NCBI GenBank assembly: GCA_944322345.1 | Contig: CALUOO010000010.1 | Coordinates: 82,800 to 146,799 of the forward strand | From: an uncultured Bacteroides sp. | GTDB taxonomy: Bacteria > Bacteroidota > Bacteroidia > Bacteroidales > Bacteroidaceae | Reading direction: 5' to 3' | Length of the DNA stretch: 64,000 nt | Shown here: positions 53,121 to 62,389 of the stretch, piece after piece | Layout of the letters: every line of letters begins with the position of its first letter | How positions within the stretch are numbered: the first letter of the stretch is position 1 | Translations under genes and position numbers: made by a program | The notes under the pieces: model-generated | What the model was told of the DNA's origin: nothing | Seen by the model: only the letters and a program-made list of their open reading frames with translations | Database searches by the model: none

Positions 53121-53966
53121 ATGAAAATAGTACACACTATCAAGGACTTGCAAGCTGAGTTATCAGTACTGAAAGCCCAAGGGAAAAAGGTTGGACTGGT
53201 ACCTACCATGGGTGCTTTACATGCAGGACATGCTTCATTGGTAAAGCGCAGTGTCAGTGAGAACGATGTAACGGTAGTGAGCATTTTTGTAAATCCCACT
53301 CAATTTAATGACAAGAACGATTTGGAAAAATATCCTCGTACGGTAGAGGCAGATTGCCAATTATTGGAAGAATGCAAAGCCACATTTGCTTTTGTCCCTT
53401 CTGTAGAGGAGATGTATCCCGAGCCAGATACACGGAAGTTCAGTTATGCCCCACTGGATACTGTTATGGAAGGAGCTTTCCGACCGGGGCATTTCAACGG
53501 AGTCTGCCAGATTGTAAGCAAGCTGTTTGATGCAGTGACTCCTGACCGGGCTTATTTCGGAGAAAAAGACTTCCAGCAATTAGCCATTATCCGCGAAATG
53601 GTAAGACAAATGAAATACAATCTGGAAATTGTAGGTTGTCCTATTGTCAGAGAAGCAGATGGACTGGCACTTAGCAGCCGCAACAAGCGATTGTCTGCCC
53701 AAGAACGTGAAAATGCCTTAAATATTTCACGCACATTGTTTGAAAGTCGTAACTTTGCCGCCTCTCATACGGTAAGTGAAACCCAAAAGATGGTAGAAGA
53801 GGCTATCAGCAACGCTCCGGGACTGCGTCTGGAATACTTTGAAATTGTAGACGGAAACACTTTACAAAAAATTGCAGACTGGAAAGATACCTCATATGCT
53901 GTAGGTTGTATCACTGTATTCTGTGGAGAAGTTAGATTGATTGATAACATAAAATACGAGTTATAA
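53121..53966 (+). CDS. panC: Pantoate-beta-alanine ligase (pantothenate synthetase)
   Basis: This 281-residue ATP-dependent ligase joins pantoate and beta-alanine to form pantothenate, the precursor of coenzyme A. The HIGH-like nucleotide motif is [45 protein letters not shown] and YFGEKDFQQ are family signatures, and the KMSKS equivalent lies in [11 protein letters not shown]. The length is normal. panD follows 48 bp downstream, so the beta-alanine supply is encoded in the same operon. Confidence 0.97.
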   Translation: MKIVHTIKDLQAELSVLKAQGKKVGLVPTMGALHAGHASLVKRSVSENDVTVVSIFVNPTQFNDKNDLEKYPRTVEADCQLLEECKATFAFVPSVEEMYPEPDTRKFSYAPLDTVMEGAFRPGHFNGVCQIVSKLFDAVTPDRAYFGEKDFQQLAIIREMVRQMKYNLEIVGCPIVREADGLALSSRNKRLSAQERENALNISRTLFESRNFAASHTVSETQKMVEEAISNAPGLRLEYFEIVDGNTLQKIADWKDTSYAVGCITVFCGEVRLIDNIKYEL

Positions 53967-54014
53967 AAATCTATCGACTATAACTCAGAACTTAAAACTA
54001 AAACTTTAAGCAAT

Positions 54015-54365
54015 ATGATGATTGAAGTGTTGAAGTCAAAAATCCATTGTGCACGTGTCACAGAAGCAAACCTGAACTACATGGGCAGTATCACTATTGA
54101 TGAAGATCTGCTGGATGCAGCCAACATGATTCCGGGGGAGAAAGTATACATTGCTGACAACAACAATGGAGAACGCTTTGAAACCTACATTATCAAGGGA
54201 GAACGCGGTTCTGGAAAAATTTGCCTGAACGGTGCTGCTGCCCGCAAAGTACAACCGAACGACATTGTAATCATTATGTCGTATGCACTGATGGATTTCG
54301 AAGAAGCAAAATCATTTAAGCCGACTGTCATCTTCCCAGATCCGGAAACTAACCGAGTGGTATAG
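54015..54365 (+). CDS. panD: Aspartate 1-decarboxylase
   Basis: This 116-residue proenzyme makes beta-alanine from aspartate. Self-cleavage occurs at the Gly-Ser bond in NYMGSITID (Ser25 becomes the pyruvoyl group). [21 protein letters not shown] and the catalytic [15 protein letters not shown] are typical. A second ATG directly after the first (54018) is an alternative start. It ends the panCD operon, followed by a terminator. Confidence 0.96.
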   Translation: MMIEVLKSKIHCARVTEANLNYMGSITIDEDLLDAANMIPGEKVYIADNNNGERFETYIIKGERGSGKICLNGAAARKVQPNDIVIIMSYALMDFEEAKSFKPTVIFPDPETNRVV

Positions 54366-54412
54366 CCACCACTTTCGTATGTTCTTCGAGAACAGACATA
54401 AAGAATAAAAAT

Positions 54413-54445
54413 AACCCCGTTGACTGTATGCCAACGGGGTTTATT
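54413..54445 (+). terminator. Terminator of panCD (probably bidirectional)
   Basis: AACCCCGTTG (54413-54422) pairs with CAACGGGGTT (54432-54441), with T/A runs on both sides. Confidence 0.85.
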
Positions 54446-54476
54446 TATAAATACAAGTCTTCTACCTCATCAATAA

Positions 54477-56774
54477 CTACTTTACATTTTCCTGCAACTG
54501 CCTGTGCATGGATGCAGCAGCTTTTCGTCCATCTCCCATAGCAAGAATCACAGTAGCGCCACCGCGTACAATATCACCTCCTGCATAAATCATAGGAATA
54601 GACGATTCCATTTCTTCGTTAACAGCAATTGTACCTTTGCGGCCAAGCTCCAGCCCCTGAATAGAATGAGGAACAATAGGATTGGGAGAAACACCCACAC
54701 TGACAATAGCCAAGTCTATATCAATTGTTTCTGTAGCTCCGGGAATTGGTACAGGAGAACGGCGTCCTGATGCATCCGGCTCGCCAAGTTCCATCTTCTG
54801 AAGAACAACCTGTTTCACCTTTCCCTGTTCGTCGGCTATATATTCAATCGGGTTGTGAAGTGTAAGAAACTCCACACCTTCTTCTTTGGCATGTTTCACT
54901 TCTTCCAAACGGGCAGGCATCTCTGCTTCCGAACGGCGATAAATGATCATAGCACGTTCGGCACCCAGACGACGGGCTGTACGCACAGAATCCATCGCTG
55001 TGTTACCGCCACCGATTACAGCCACCCGCTTGCCGAAGGTCACCGGAGTGTCCGAGTCTTCACTGGCAGCATCCATCAGATTAACACGTGTCAAATATTC
55101 GTTCGAAGACATGATGTTGATGGAATTCTCGCCCGGTATGTTCATAAAATTGGGCAGTCCTGCACCGGATGCAACAAAAATTCCCTTATACCCATCCGCT
55201 TTCAGTTCTTCCACACTAATGGTCTTGCCCACAATGCAGTCTTTTACAAATTTCACTCCCATTTTAGAGAGATTGTCTATTTCAACATCTACAATCTTAT
55301 TAGGCAGACGGAACTCAGGAATACCATATTTCAACACTCCACCAATCTCATGCAAAGCTTCGAACACAGTAACATCGTATCCCAGCTTAATCATATCACC
55401 AGCAAAAGAGAGTCCGGCAGGCCCCGAACCGATTACCGCTACCTTAATGCCATTTTTTTGAGCAATTTCGGGAACAGAAATCTGTCCGCTTTCGCGTTCA
55501 TAGTCTGCTGCAAAACGTTCCAGATAGCCAATAGCTACAGGCTTTTCGTTCATTTTCAGATGTATACAGCGTGATTCACACTGTTTCTCCTGCGGGCAGA
55601 CACGTCCGCAAACAGCAGGAAGCGCACTGGTTTCCTTCAACGTACGAGCTGCTTCGAGAAATTCTCCACGCTCAATATTTTTAATGAAACGGGGAATATC
55701 AATCCCTACAGGACATCCTTCTATACATCCCGGATTGGCACAGTCGAGACAACGGTGTGCTTCGGTAACAGCCTGCTCGGGAGTCAGACCCTGATTGACT
55801 TCCTCCTTACGGCTGTGTGAACGGTATTCGGCATCAAGTTCCTTCATCACTACACGAGGAATAGCCGTACGTTCCTTCGGCTTCATACTCTTGCGCAGCT
55901 CTTTACGCCATTCTGCATCACGACTGTTTTCATCTGCCACTTTGGTAGCCTCGCATTCGTGATCAAGTTTATGCATTTCTTCCCGTTCGATATTCCGGAA
56001 TGCCCCCATCCGCTTAAGCATCTCGTCGAAATCGACCTGATGTCCATCAAACTCAGGACCATCCACACATACAAAGCGTGTTTTTCCTCCGACTGTAATA
56101 CGGCAGGCACCACACATACCTGTTCCATCAACCATGATGGTATTCAGAGAAACGTCGGTAGGAATTTCATATTTTTTAGTCAGCAGACAGACAAACTTCA
56201 TCATTACGGCAGGACCAATGGCAAAACATTTGTCCACCTTTTCACGTCTGATCACTTCTTCTACTCCCTCTGTTACAAGTCCCTTACGGCCATAAGAGCC
56301 ATCGTCGGTCATAATGATAACCTCATCGGAAGATTCGCGCATTTCCTTTTCCAATATAATAAGGTCCTTTGTCCGTCCGGCAAGTACAGTAATAACCCTG
56401 TTTCCGGCAGCTTTCAACGCCTGAACAATTGGAAGCATCGGTGCAACTCCTACACCACCGCCCGCACAGACAACTGTCCCGAAACGTTCGATGTGAGTTG
56501 CTTGGCCCAAAGGTCCCACCACATCAGTAATATAGTCCCCCTCGTTCAACTCACACAACCGGGTAGACGAAAGGCCAACTTCCTGCACAACCAGCGTAAT
56601 AGTCCCTTTGTTCACATCCGCTCCGGCAATAGTAAGCGGCATACGTTCTCCCTTTTCCCCTACACGAACGATAACAAAATGTCCAGCCTTACGCGAGCGG
56701 GCAATCAAAGGAGCTTCAACAACAAACTTAAACACTTTTTCCGAAAAGCGTTCTTTGCTAACAATTCTGTTCAT
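54477..56774 (-). CDS. Fused NfnA-NfnB-like ferredoxin:NADP+ oxidoreductase / GltD-like protein
   Basis: This is a 765-residue protein from the ATG ending at 56774. The frame runs 75 codons further upstream, but those overlap the promoter and have no domain. Residues 1-270 are a ferredoxin-NADP reductase-like module (FAD/NAD domains, CAGGGVGVAPMLPI) ending in the cluster DGTGMCGACR with Cys221, Cys224 and Cys236, the [2Fe-2S] pattern of NfnA/SudB. Residues about 300-765 are a GltD/NfnB-like module: CLDCANPGCIEGCPVGIDIP and CGRVCPQEKQCESRC ([4Fe-4S] ligands), then two Rossmann folds (IGSGPAGLSFAGD, IGGGNTAMDSVRTA). In most bacteria the two modules are separate subunits. It is cytosolic and probably transfers electrons between NAD(P)H and ferredoxin. 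Glutamate-synthase-type annotations are also common for it. Confidence 0.85.
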   Translation of the reverse strand: MNRIVSKERFSEKVFKFVVEAPLIARSRKAGHFVIVRVGEKGERMPLTIAGADVNKGTITLVVQEVGLSSTRLCELNEGDYITDVVGPLGQATHIERFGTVVCAGGGVGVAPMLPIVQALKAAGNRVITVLAGRTKDLIILEKEMRESSDEVIIMTDDGSYGRKGLVTEGVEEVIRREKVDKCFAIGPAVMMKFVCLLTKKYEIPTDVSLNTIMVDGTGMCGACRITVGGKTRFVCVDGPEFDGHQVDFDEMLKRMGAFRNIEREEMHKLDHECEATKVADENSRDAEWRKELRKSMKPKERTAIPRVVMKELDAEYRSHSRKEEVNQGLTPEQAVTEAHRCLDCANPGCIEGCPVGIDIPRFIKNIERGEFLEAARTLKETSALPAVCGRVCPQEKQCESRCIHLKMNEKPVAIGYLERFAADYERESGQISVPEIAQKNGIKVAVIGSGPAGLSFAGDMIKLGYDVTVFEALHEIGGVLKYGIPEFRLPNKIVDVEIDNLSKMGVKFVKDCIVGKTISVEELKADGYKGIFVASGAGLPNFMNIPGENSINIMSSNEYLTRVNLMDAASEDSDTPVTFGKRVAVIGGGNTAMDSVRTARRLGAERAMIIYRRSEAEMPARLEEVKHAKEEGVEFLTLHNPIEYIADEQGKVKQVVLQKMELGEPDASGRRSPVPIPGATETIDIDLAIVSVGVSPNPIVPHSIQGLELGRKGTIAVNEEMESSIPMIYAGGDIVRGGATVILAMGDGRKAAASMHRQLQENVK

Positions 56775-56820
56775 TATCCTATCTTTATTACGTAGTCTCT
56801 TTGATTTTGATAACACTTTG

Positions 56821-56828
56821 CAAAGATA
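56821..56828 (-). promoter_or_regulatory. -7 promoter element for the Nfn-like fusion gene
   Basis: Reads TATCTTTG on the minus strand, a perfect match, 46 bp before the chosen start. It also shows that the upstream extension of the frame is untranslated. Confidence 0.6.
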
Positions 56829-57009
56829 CAGGTAATTTGGGAAGAAAGGAAAAAGATATGCAAGTGATTTAAAAAAAGAGAGTAATTCTTTTGAAATATA
56901 AACCGCTGATAAATAACTGATAGTCCGGGCTGACGATTTTTCTTCTACAGTTTTTTTCCCGCATTCATCTTTTTTGGGACTTTTGCTGTTAGAATTCAAA
57001 AAACTATTG

Positions 57010-57017
57010 TATATTTG
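57010..57017 (+). promoter_or_regulatory. -7 promoter element of small RNA candidate B
   Basis: TATATTTG, identical to the -7 of candidate A. TTTG at 56982-56985 is a possible -33 at a long spacing (24 bp). Confidence 0.55.
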
Positions 57018-57022
57018 TGATT

Positions 57023-57125
57023 AGAAATTTCTCGATACAGTGAAAACTGTAGAATTTCTTTCATGGTAAAATTTAAAATTGAAACAAAACACGAAGGCGG
57101 GCTGCGTGAGCAGGTCGCCTTTTTA
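57023..57125 (+). ncRNA. Small RNA candidate (about 100 nt), copy B
   Basis: The unit runs from a perfect -7 element to a GC-rich hairpin (57097-57121) with a T-tail. The 5' part folds on its own: AGAAATT/AATTTCT enclosing ACAG-TGAAAA-CTGT (about 57023-57059). The single-stranded middle TTTCATGGTAAAATTTAAAA (57059-57078) shares the TTTCATGGTA-n-ATTTAA block with candidate A at 541-609. The terminator has a GTGA tetraloop. No open reading frame of note. The shared block suggests one regulatory family whose members differ in 5' structure and terminator. Function is inferred only. Confidence 0.6.
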
Positions 57126-57126
57126 T
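57097..57126 (+). terminator. Intrinsic terminator of small RNA candidate B
   Basis: AGGCGGGCTGC pairs with GCAGGTCGCCT around GTGA with one mismatch and one G-U pair, followed by TTTTA. Confidence 0.65.
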
Positions 57127-57161
57127 TGTCAAAAACATTAGCAAAAGAAGCCACCGTGACA

Positions 57162-57264
57162 GCTAACCTTTCCTAACGGATTGGGTAACCTTTGCCAACG
57201 CGTCAGCTAACCTTTCCCAACAGATTGGATGACCTTTGCCAACACGTCAGCTAACCTTTCCCAA
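57162..57264. repeat. 22-bp-period repeat array, locus 3 (five units)
   Basis: Cores related to GCTAACCTTTCCCAA start at 57162, 57184, 57206, 57228 and 57250, exactly 22 bp apart. Units 2 and 4 are the ACCTTTGCCAA variant, units 1, 3 and 5 the GCTAACCTTTCC variant, so the two variants alternate. Confidence 0.9.
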
Positions 57265-57401
57265 CAAAGCATATCTTTACAGTTTATATTCACTTACAAA
57301 TCAACGGAATACAGAAAAAAGATTTTTTAGAATATTGAATAAAAGGATCTCACTTTTCCCAACAACTTGATGCAAGCATCTGCAAGAGTCAAGAAAAAAT
57401 A

Positions 57402-57435
57402 AAGCGCAGAAAGAAGTATTTTTCTTCCTGCGCTT
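57402..57435 (-). terminator. Terminator of serS
   Basis: AAGCGCAG (57402-57409) pairs with CTGCGCTT (57428-57435), with further A/T pairs inside and a T-run on the minus strand. Confidence 0.75.
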
Positions 57436-57465
57436 CTATGAAGCATAAAAAATAGCAGAATCAAA

Positions 57466-58740
57466 TTAGTCAATTCTATCGAATCCGCAATAAGGAACCA
57501 ATGCCTTTGGAATGCGAATACCCTCAGGCGTCTGATTGTTCTCGAGCAGTGCAGCAACAATGCGCGGCAATGCCAATGCCGATCCGTTCAGTGTATGACA
57601 AAGTTCGGTTTTCTTCTCTGCATTACGGAAACGGCATTTCAAACGATTTGCCTGATAAGTATCAAAGTTGGACACAGAGCTAACCTCCAACCAACGCTTC
57701 TGAGCTTCACTATACACCTCGAAATCGTAACAAATGGCTGCTGTAAAGCTCATATCGCCTCCACACAGACGAAGAATACGGTAAGGAAGTTCCAGTTTCT
57801 GCAACAATCCCTCTACATGGTCAAGCATCTCCTGATGAGACTGACGTGAATGCTCGGGCTTATCAATGCGCACTAATTCTACTTTAGAGAACTCATGCAA
57901 TCTATTCAGACCACGCACGTCTTTTCCATACGAACCAGCTTCACGACGGAAACACTGAGTGTAAGCACAATTCTTGATAGGCAATTGCTTTTCGTCCAGA
58001 ATCACATCGCGATAGATGTTGGTGACAGGTACTTCGGCAGTCGGAATCAGATAAAGGTCATCTACCTCGCAATGATACATCTGACCTTCCTTGTCGGGGA
58101 GTTGTCCTGTGCCGTAGCCAGAAGCTGCGTTTACTACTGTAGGAGGCATAATTTCAATATATCCAGCCTTGCGTGCTTCGTCGAGAAAGAAATTGATCAG
58201 AGCACGTTGCAACTGTGCTCCTTTCCCCTTATACACAGGGAAACCAGCGCCGGTAATCTTTACTCCAAGATCAAAATCAATCAGGCCATATTTCTTGGCA
58301 AGCTCCCAATGAGGAAGAGCATCTTTCGGAAGTTCTGTTTCCATACCACCCATTTTTACCACTACATTGTCTTCGGCAGTAGCACCTTCGGGCACCTCAT
58401 CGTAAGGCACGTTTGGAATCGTATAAAGCAGATTCTGCATATCGTTGGCAGCCTGTGTCATAGCTGCATCCAATTCCTTATTTGCTTCCTTCAGTTCTGC
58501 CACACGAGCACGTGCAGCCTCGGCTTCTTCCTTCTTTCCTTCTTTCATCAATTGTCCGATAGTACGTGAAAGCGAGTTGACTTCGGCCAAGTTTTTATCT
58601 AATAAATTTTGTGTACCACGTCTCTTGTCATTGAGTGCAATTACTTCATCAATTGCCTCTTTTGCATTCTTAAAATGCTTCTTTTCCAGACCACGGATCA
58701 CCGCTTCTGTATTCTCTGCTATTTGTTTAATGGTAAGCAT
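57466..58740 (-). CDS. serS: Seryl-tRNA synthetase
   Basis: This is a 424-residue class II synthetase from the ATG ending at 58740 (MLTIKQIAENTEAV). The frame continues upstream for 32 codons across the promoter and is not coding there. The N-terminal coiled-coil arm (about residues 25-105, Lys/Glu/Ala-rich) grips the tRNA-Ser long variable arm. Motif 2 is in FRREAGSYGKDVRGLNRLHEF and motif 3 in GSALALPRIVAALLENNQ. It charges tRNA-Ser (and tRNA-Sec if present). The length is normal. Confidence 0.97.
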   Translation of the reverse strand: MLTIKQIAENTEAVIRGLEKKHFKNAKEAIDEVIALNDKRRGTQNLLDKNLAEVNSLSRTIGQLMKEGKKEEAEAARARVAELKEANKELDAAMTQAANDMQNLLYTIPNVPYDEVPEGATAEDNVVVKMGGMETELPKDALPHWELAKKYGLIDFDLGVKITGAGFPVYKGKGAQLQRALINFFLDEARKAGYIEIMPPTVVNAASGYGTGQLPDKEGQMYHCEVDDLYLIPTAEVPVTNIYRDVILDEKQLPIKNCAYTQCFRREAGSYGKDVRGLNRLHEFSKVELVRIDKPEHSRQSHQEMLDHVEGLLQKLELPYRILRLCGGDMSFTAAICYDFEVYSEAQKRWLEVSSVSNFDTYQANRLKCRFRNAEKKTELCHTLNGSALALPRIVAALLENNQTPEGIRIPKALVPYCGFDRID

Positions 58741-58772
58741 ATCTATACTTTTTTGAACTTTCTTTCTGGCTG

Positions 58773-58780
58773 CAAAGATA
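58773..58780 (-). promoter_or_regulatory. -7 promoter element for serS
   Basis: Reads TATCTTTG on the minus strand, 33 bp before the serS start. Confidence 0.6.
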
Positions 58781-58839
58781 GTGTAAAAAAAAGAACAATG
58801 TGCCAATGACTCTATGATTTCATCGTTGTCTTTCAATAA

Positions 58840-58873
58840 AAAAGGCGCGTCGGAAAAATCCGATGCGCCTTTT
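58840..58873 (-). terminator. Terminator of the DUF1080/oxidoreductase operon
   Basis: AAAAGGCGCGTCGG (58840-58853) pairs with CCGATGCGCCTTTT (58860-58873), one G-U pair, T-run on the minus strand. Confidence 0.85.
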
Positions 58874-58893
58874 ATAATCTTAGAAAGCGTAAT

Positions 58894-61800
58894 TTATTTC
58901 AATTCCTTGATACGTATATTACGGAACTTAAGCGGAGAACCGTGTCCCAAGAATCCGATATGTCCTTTTTTGTTGAACAATCCCGGATGCTGCTGTCCAT
59001 CAGCTGTACCATTCTTGGTTGCTTCACGAATGTTGCCTTCCAGAATTACAACTCCGTTCACTGTAACACGAATATTATCACCATCAGCAACAATTTCTTC
59101 CGTATTCCATTCACCTACCGGCTTAATAGCTTTTGTGTGATTAGAGTTAGCAGGAATAATTCCATAAACAGATCCGTGATGTTGTAATGGAGTAATATCC
59201 TTGTATATAGGATGTTCACAGTCCAATATCTGTATTTCCATACCGTGATAAGCAGCATCCACTCCCATAGGAGTTCGGATTCCTACACCGTTATTGGCAC
59301 CGGGAGTCAACTGGAACTCAAAACGGAGTACAAAATTATCATACTCTTTCTTGGTATACAGATTGCCTCCGAAGCTCTTGCTCGGATTCATTGAAATGCA
59401 ATTATCCTCCATTGTATAATCTACTGTATTACCAGTCCATTCGTGCATATTAGTACCATCGAACAGAATTTCAAATCCCTCTTTCTTTTCTTCTGCCGAG
59501 AGTTTGAAAGGCTCTTTACGTTCCAATTCCTTTATATACAGATTACGGTAATATACCTTACTTCCGTGTGCTTGCAATTCAATCTGTTCAATTGGGAAAA
59601 TAGGCAGATTACGATCCCAATAATTCTCAAGAATCACATCATCCACCACTTTCTCACCGTTCAGCATAACTGTTACACGGTCACCAACCATTTTAATATA
59701 GAAGCTATTCCACTCTCCAAGCGGATTATCAGCAACCTTCGAAGGCTTACTTTCATTTACCTGATTATTATACAATCCACCCGAACCTACTTGCGCTCCT
59801 ACATTCGTACGAGCCGTATCCCATATCTGTACTTGTGGAGTTCCGCGCAAATAAATTCCTGCATCAGCCTCCGGACCAGCCGGATCAAGCATCCAATCCA
59901 CATACATTTCAAAGTCACCATACTGCTTGATAGTACATAAATTATCATAACCCGATCCGTCGAACATCAATAGTCCGTTTTCAACCTTCCAGTCTCTACG
60001 CATAGCTTCATCGGCTTTTTCCTGCGCTTTCGCTAATTGAGAAGCAGACATTTTTGCCCGAGTGATAGGATTGCCCACTAATCCTTTCCAACCAGTGAGG
60101 TCTTTTCCATTAAACATAGAAACAAATCCTTCTCCCTTAGGCATTTCGTTTAAGTGCTTACGGATAGCTTCCTTTTGATAACTTGCATCAGGATTGTCCA
60201 GCACCTCGATTACCTTATTCAATAGAGAACGTACATTGTCTCCCGTATACTGCTTGTTATTTAAAGCAATATTCATAACAGCATTGGCTGCAGCCTGTTG
60301 CACAGATTTCTGATCCAGGAATTCACCTGCATACAACATACCCAAGAATGTACCTGTCTTCTCTATTTGCTGAAGAATCGTTTTCTTTTGCGCATCTGTC
60401 CGTGCAATTTCCATTGCCTTACGCAGATTAAGCAAACGTTTTTCTCCAGTAAAGGCAGGATTTGACACTTGTTCTATATAAGCAGACAATCCACGGTCAA
60501 AATAATCAGAAGAACTATTCTCTTTACATATCTTGTACAATTCGTTAGACACTTTCTCGTTCTTCAATCCCAGCAAAGCCTCAAAGGCTGCATCACGTTT
60601 TTCGCCTTTACCCGCATAGAAGCTCTTTACAATAACTTCTACAGATTCTGGAGTGTTAGTCGCAGCCAGTACTCTATAATATAAGTAGTCTTTGCTGCCT
60701 GCTTGCGACATACGTTGTTTAATCTTAGCCAATTGTTCTGCTACTGGTAATGAAGATAAAGAAGAAATGACCGCAAGTTGTGCAGAAGTTCTGGCATCCG
60801 TATCAGCCGCTTCCAACACTTCACACATCTTATCGAAATCACCTTTCTCTACCACATCTTTCAACGTAGCATAAGCTGTTTTTTTCACTTCAGGAGAAGT
60901 AGAGGTAATCTGCCCTAATACTGCAGATAGCCCAGAAACAGCTTTCCGCATAGACAAAAGTTCCAATCCAGCTATCTTACCTGCATCAGTAGCTGTAGGT
61001 AAAACAGCTACAACAGCATCATTAATAGCACCGGGGAAGGCGGCTAATGCATCTTGTCCAAGCAATACTACTTGCTTATCCTCATTTTTTAACAAGGATG
61101 CTAACAAAGGAACAGAAGACTGGGCTCCCATTCTGACCAATAACCAAGCTGCTGCCTGCTTGACATTAAAGTCTGCGCTACTTAACTGTTCGATAAACAC
61201 ATCCTCTGCACTTCTCTTTGAACTAAGATTCAGATTCTGAAGAGAATTACGTTTAAATGTATCAGCAGCTTCACGTCTAAACCACTCTAACAAATCGACT
61301 TTCAAGTCTGATTCTGATTTATCAACCAATTGCAACAACTTAATATACAAATCTTCATTTGAAAAATCTGAAGCAAAATCTAAAGCTGCATTTCGATAAG
61401 TTCTGCTATCATCTTTAAGAGCAGTCATAATCAGCTTAATGCTTTTCGAATTATCTTCTGCTCCCTTTGCACTTTCAGCATGCAAGAGAATTTGTAGAGC
61501 TGCAATACGTATTTGTTCTTCTCCTGCTTTTACAGCCTCTTTTTGGAGTTTTTGAGCAGCTTTGGTAGCCTCTTTTAAATGTCCCTGAGCAATCAGCCGA
61601 TTAATTAATGCTATATAAGCTTCTGTTGCCCCCTTTTTATCCATTCTATAATTATCATTAGCTGCAGCTTGTGCAAGGATGTCCAAGGAATTCAGGGAAC
61701 CAACTTTACCCAATGCATACAACAGAACATCTTGTAGATCTGGATTTCCAGCATTTAACAATACTCCAATAATCTCCTCTGCTTCTGCAATCTGTGCATC

Positions 61801-62367
61801 ACCCACAGCTTCTATTACATCTCGTTGGGTCTTTATTGATCCTGCACGTCTTTTTAAAGCATTCACTAAAACTGCATCAGCCGATGGCGTATCTATAGAG
61901 ACCAAAGCACGAGCAGCTGGTCCGCTTAAAGCTTCGTCATTTAAAAATAAAGCTAACGTTTCTACACATTCATCTTGTCCCAAAATTTGAAGCTGACGAA
62001 TAATAAACGCTTTCGTTTCCCGTTCGTCAGTCTGTTCCAATGCTTTCAAATAAGCATTAGATATTACTTTACGGACTTCTTCTTTTCCATTAGCAGCAAC
62101 GTAATGTGTCAAACCACTCAATGCATATTCCACATTTGCATTACTACCTTTCCCAGGTGAATTGATTCTTTTGATAAGCATCAATACTCCGTCTTCTCCT
62201 ACAGAGCTTAGTTCACCCATCAGTTTATCATATTCAGCCTGCTTTGCTACAGGCATTTGTGCCAATACATCTGCAACTACAGTTTTAGTAGTACGATTGG
62301 CAGGGGTTTGTGCAAACAAAATGCCTGCACATAATAAAGCTGCTACCGATATAAAAACTTTCTTCAT
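58894..62367 (-). CDS. HEAT-repeat protein with two DUF1080 (3-keto-disaccharide hydrolase) domains
   Basis: This is a 1157-residue secreted protein from the ATG ending at 62367, which opens a signal peptide (MKKVFISVAALLCAGILFAQ). Residues about 30-740 are alpha-helical HEAT/armadillo-like repeats (for example LLVRMGAQSSVPLLASLLKN). Two concanavalin-type DUF1080 domains follow: about 745-930 (GFVSMFNGKDLTGWKG, YGDFEMYVDWML, GIYLRGTPQVQIWD) and about 940-1155 (GFEILFDGTNMHEWTG, YDNFVLRFEFQLTPGANNGV, MEIQILD). DUF1080 proteins are linked to hydrolysis of 3-keto-glycosides. It shares an operon with a Gfo/Idh/MocA oxidoreductase 22 bp upstream, which could supply the 3-keto form. The two-domain layout with a helical scaffold is large for this family. 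Confidence 0.85.
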   Translation of the reverse strand: MKKVFISVAALLCAGILFAQTPANRTTKTVVADVLAQMPVAKQAEYDKLMGELSSVGEDGVLMLIKRINSPGKGSNANVEYALSGLTHYVAANGKEEVRKVISNAYLKALEQTDERETKAFIIRQLQILGQDECVETLALFLNDEALSGPAARALVSIDTPSADAVLVNALKRRAGSIKTQRDVIEAVGDAQIAEAEEIIGVLLNAGNPDLQDVLLYALGKVGSLNSLDILAQAAANDNYRMDKKGATEAYIALINRLIAQGHLKEATKAAQKLQKEAVKAGEEQIRIAALQILLHAESAKGAEDNSKSIKLIMTALKDDSRTYRNAALDFASDFSNEDLYIKLLQLVDKSESDLKVDLLEWFRREAADTFKRNSLQNLNLSSKRSAEDVFIEQLSSADFNVKQAAAWLLVRMGAQSSVPLLASLLKNEDKQVVLLGQDALAAFPGAINDAVVAVLPTATDAGKIAGLELLSMRKAVSGLSAVLGQITSTSPEVKKTAYATLKDVVEKGDFDKMCEVLEAADTDARTSAQLAVISSLSSLPVAEQLAKIKQRMSQAGSKDYLYYRVLAATNTPESVEVIVKSFYAGKGEKRDAAFEALLGLKNEKVSNELYKICKENSSSDYFDRGLSAYIEQVSNPAFTGEKRLLNLRKAMEIARTDAQKKTILQQIEKTGTFLGMLYAGEFLDQKSVQQAAANAVMNIALNNKQYTGDNVRSLLNKVIEVLDNPDASYQKEAIRKHLNEMPKGEGFVSMFNGKDLTGWKGLVGNPITRAKMSASQLAKAQEKADEAMRRDWKVENGLLMFDGSGYDNLCTIKQYGDFEMYVDWMLDPAGPEADAGIYLRGTPQVQIWDTARTNVGAQVGSGGLYNNQVNESKPSKVADNPLGEWNSFYIKMVGDRVTVMLNGEKVVDDVILENYWDRNLPIFPIEQIELQAHGSKVYYRNLYIKELERKEPFKLSAEEKKEGFEILFDGTNMHEWTGNTVDYTMEDNCISMNPSKSFGGNLYTKKEYDNFVLRFEFQLTPGANNGVGIRTPMGVDAAYHGMEIQILDCEHPIYKDITPLQHHGSVYGIIPANSNHTKAIKPVGEWNTEEIVADGDNIRVTVNGVVILEGNIREATKNGTADGQQHPGLFNKKGHIGFLGHGSPLKFRNIRIKELK

Positions 62368-62389
62368 GTTCTCAGATTTGATGATTAAA

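Noticed and set aside
56775-56999. 75-codon N-terminal extension of the Nfn-like fusion
   Set aside because: It overlaps a perfect minus-strand promoter element (56821-56828) and has no homology-like content; the family start at 56774 is preferred.
58741-58836. 32-codon extension of serS
   Set aside because: It covers the serS promoter element at 58773-58780; SerS proteins start with the MLTIKQI-type segment.
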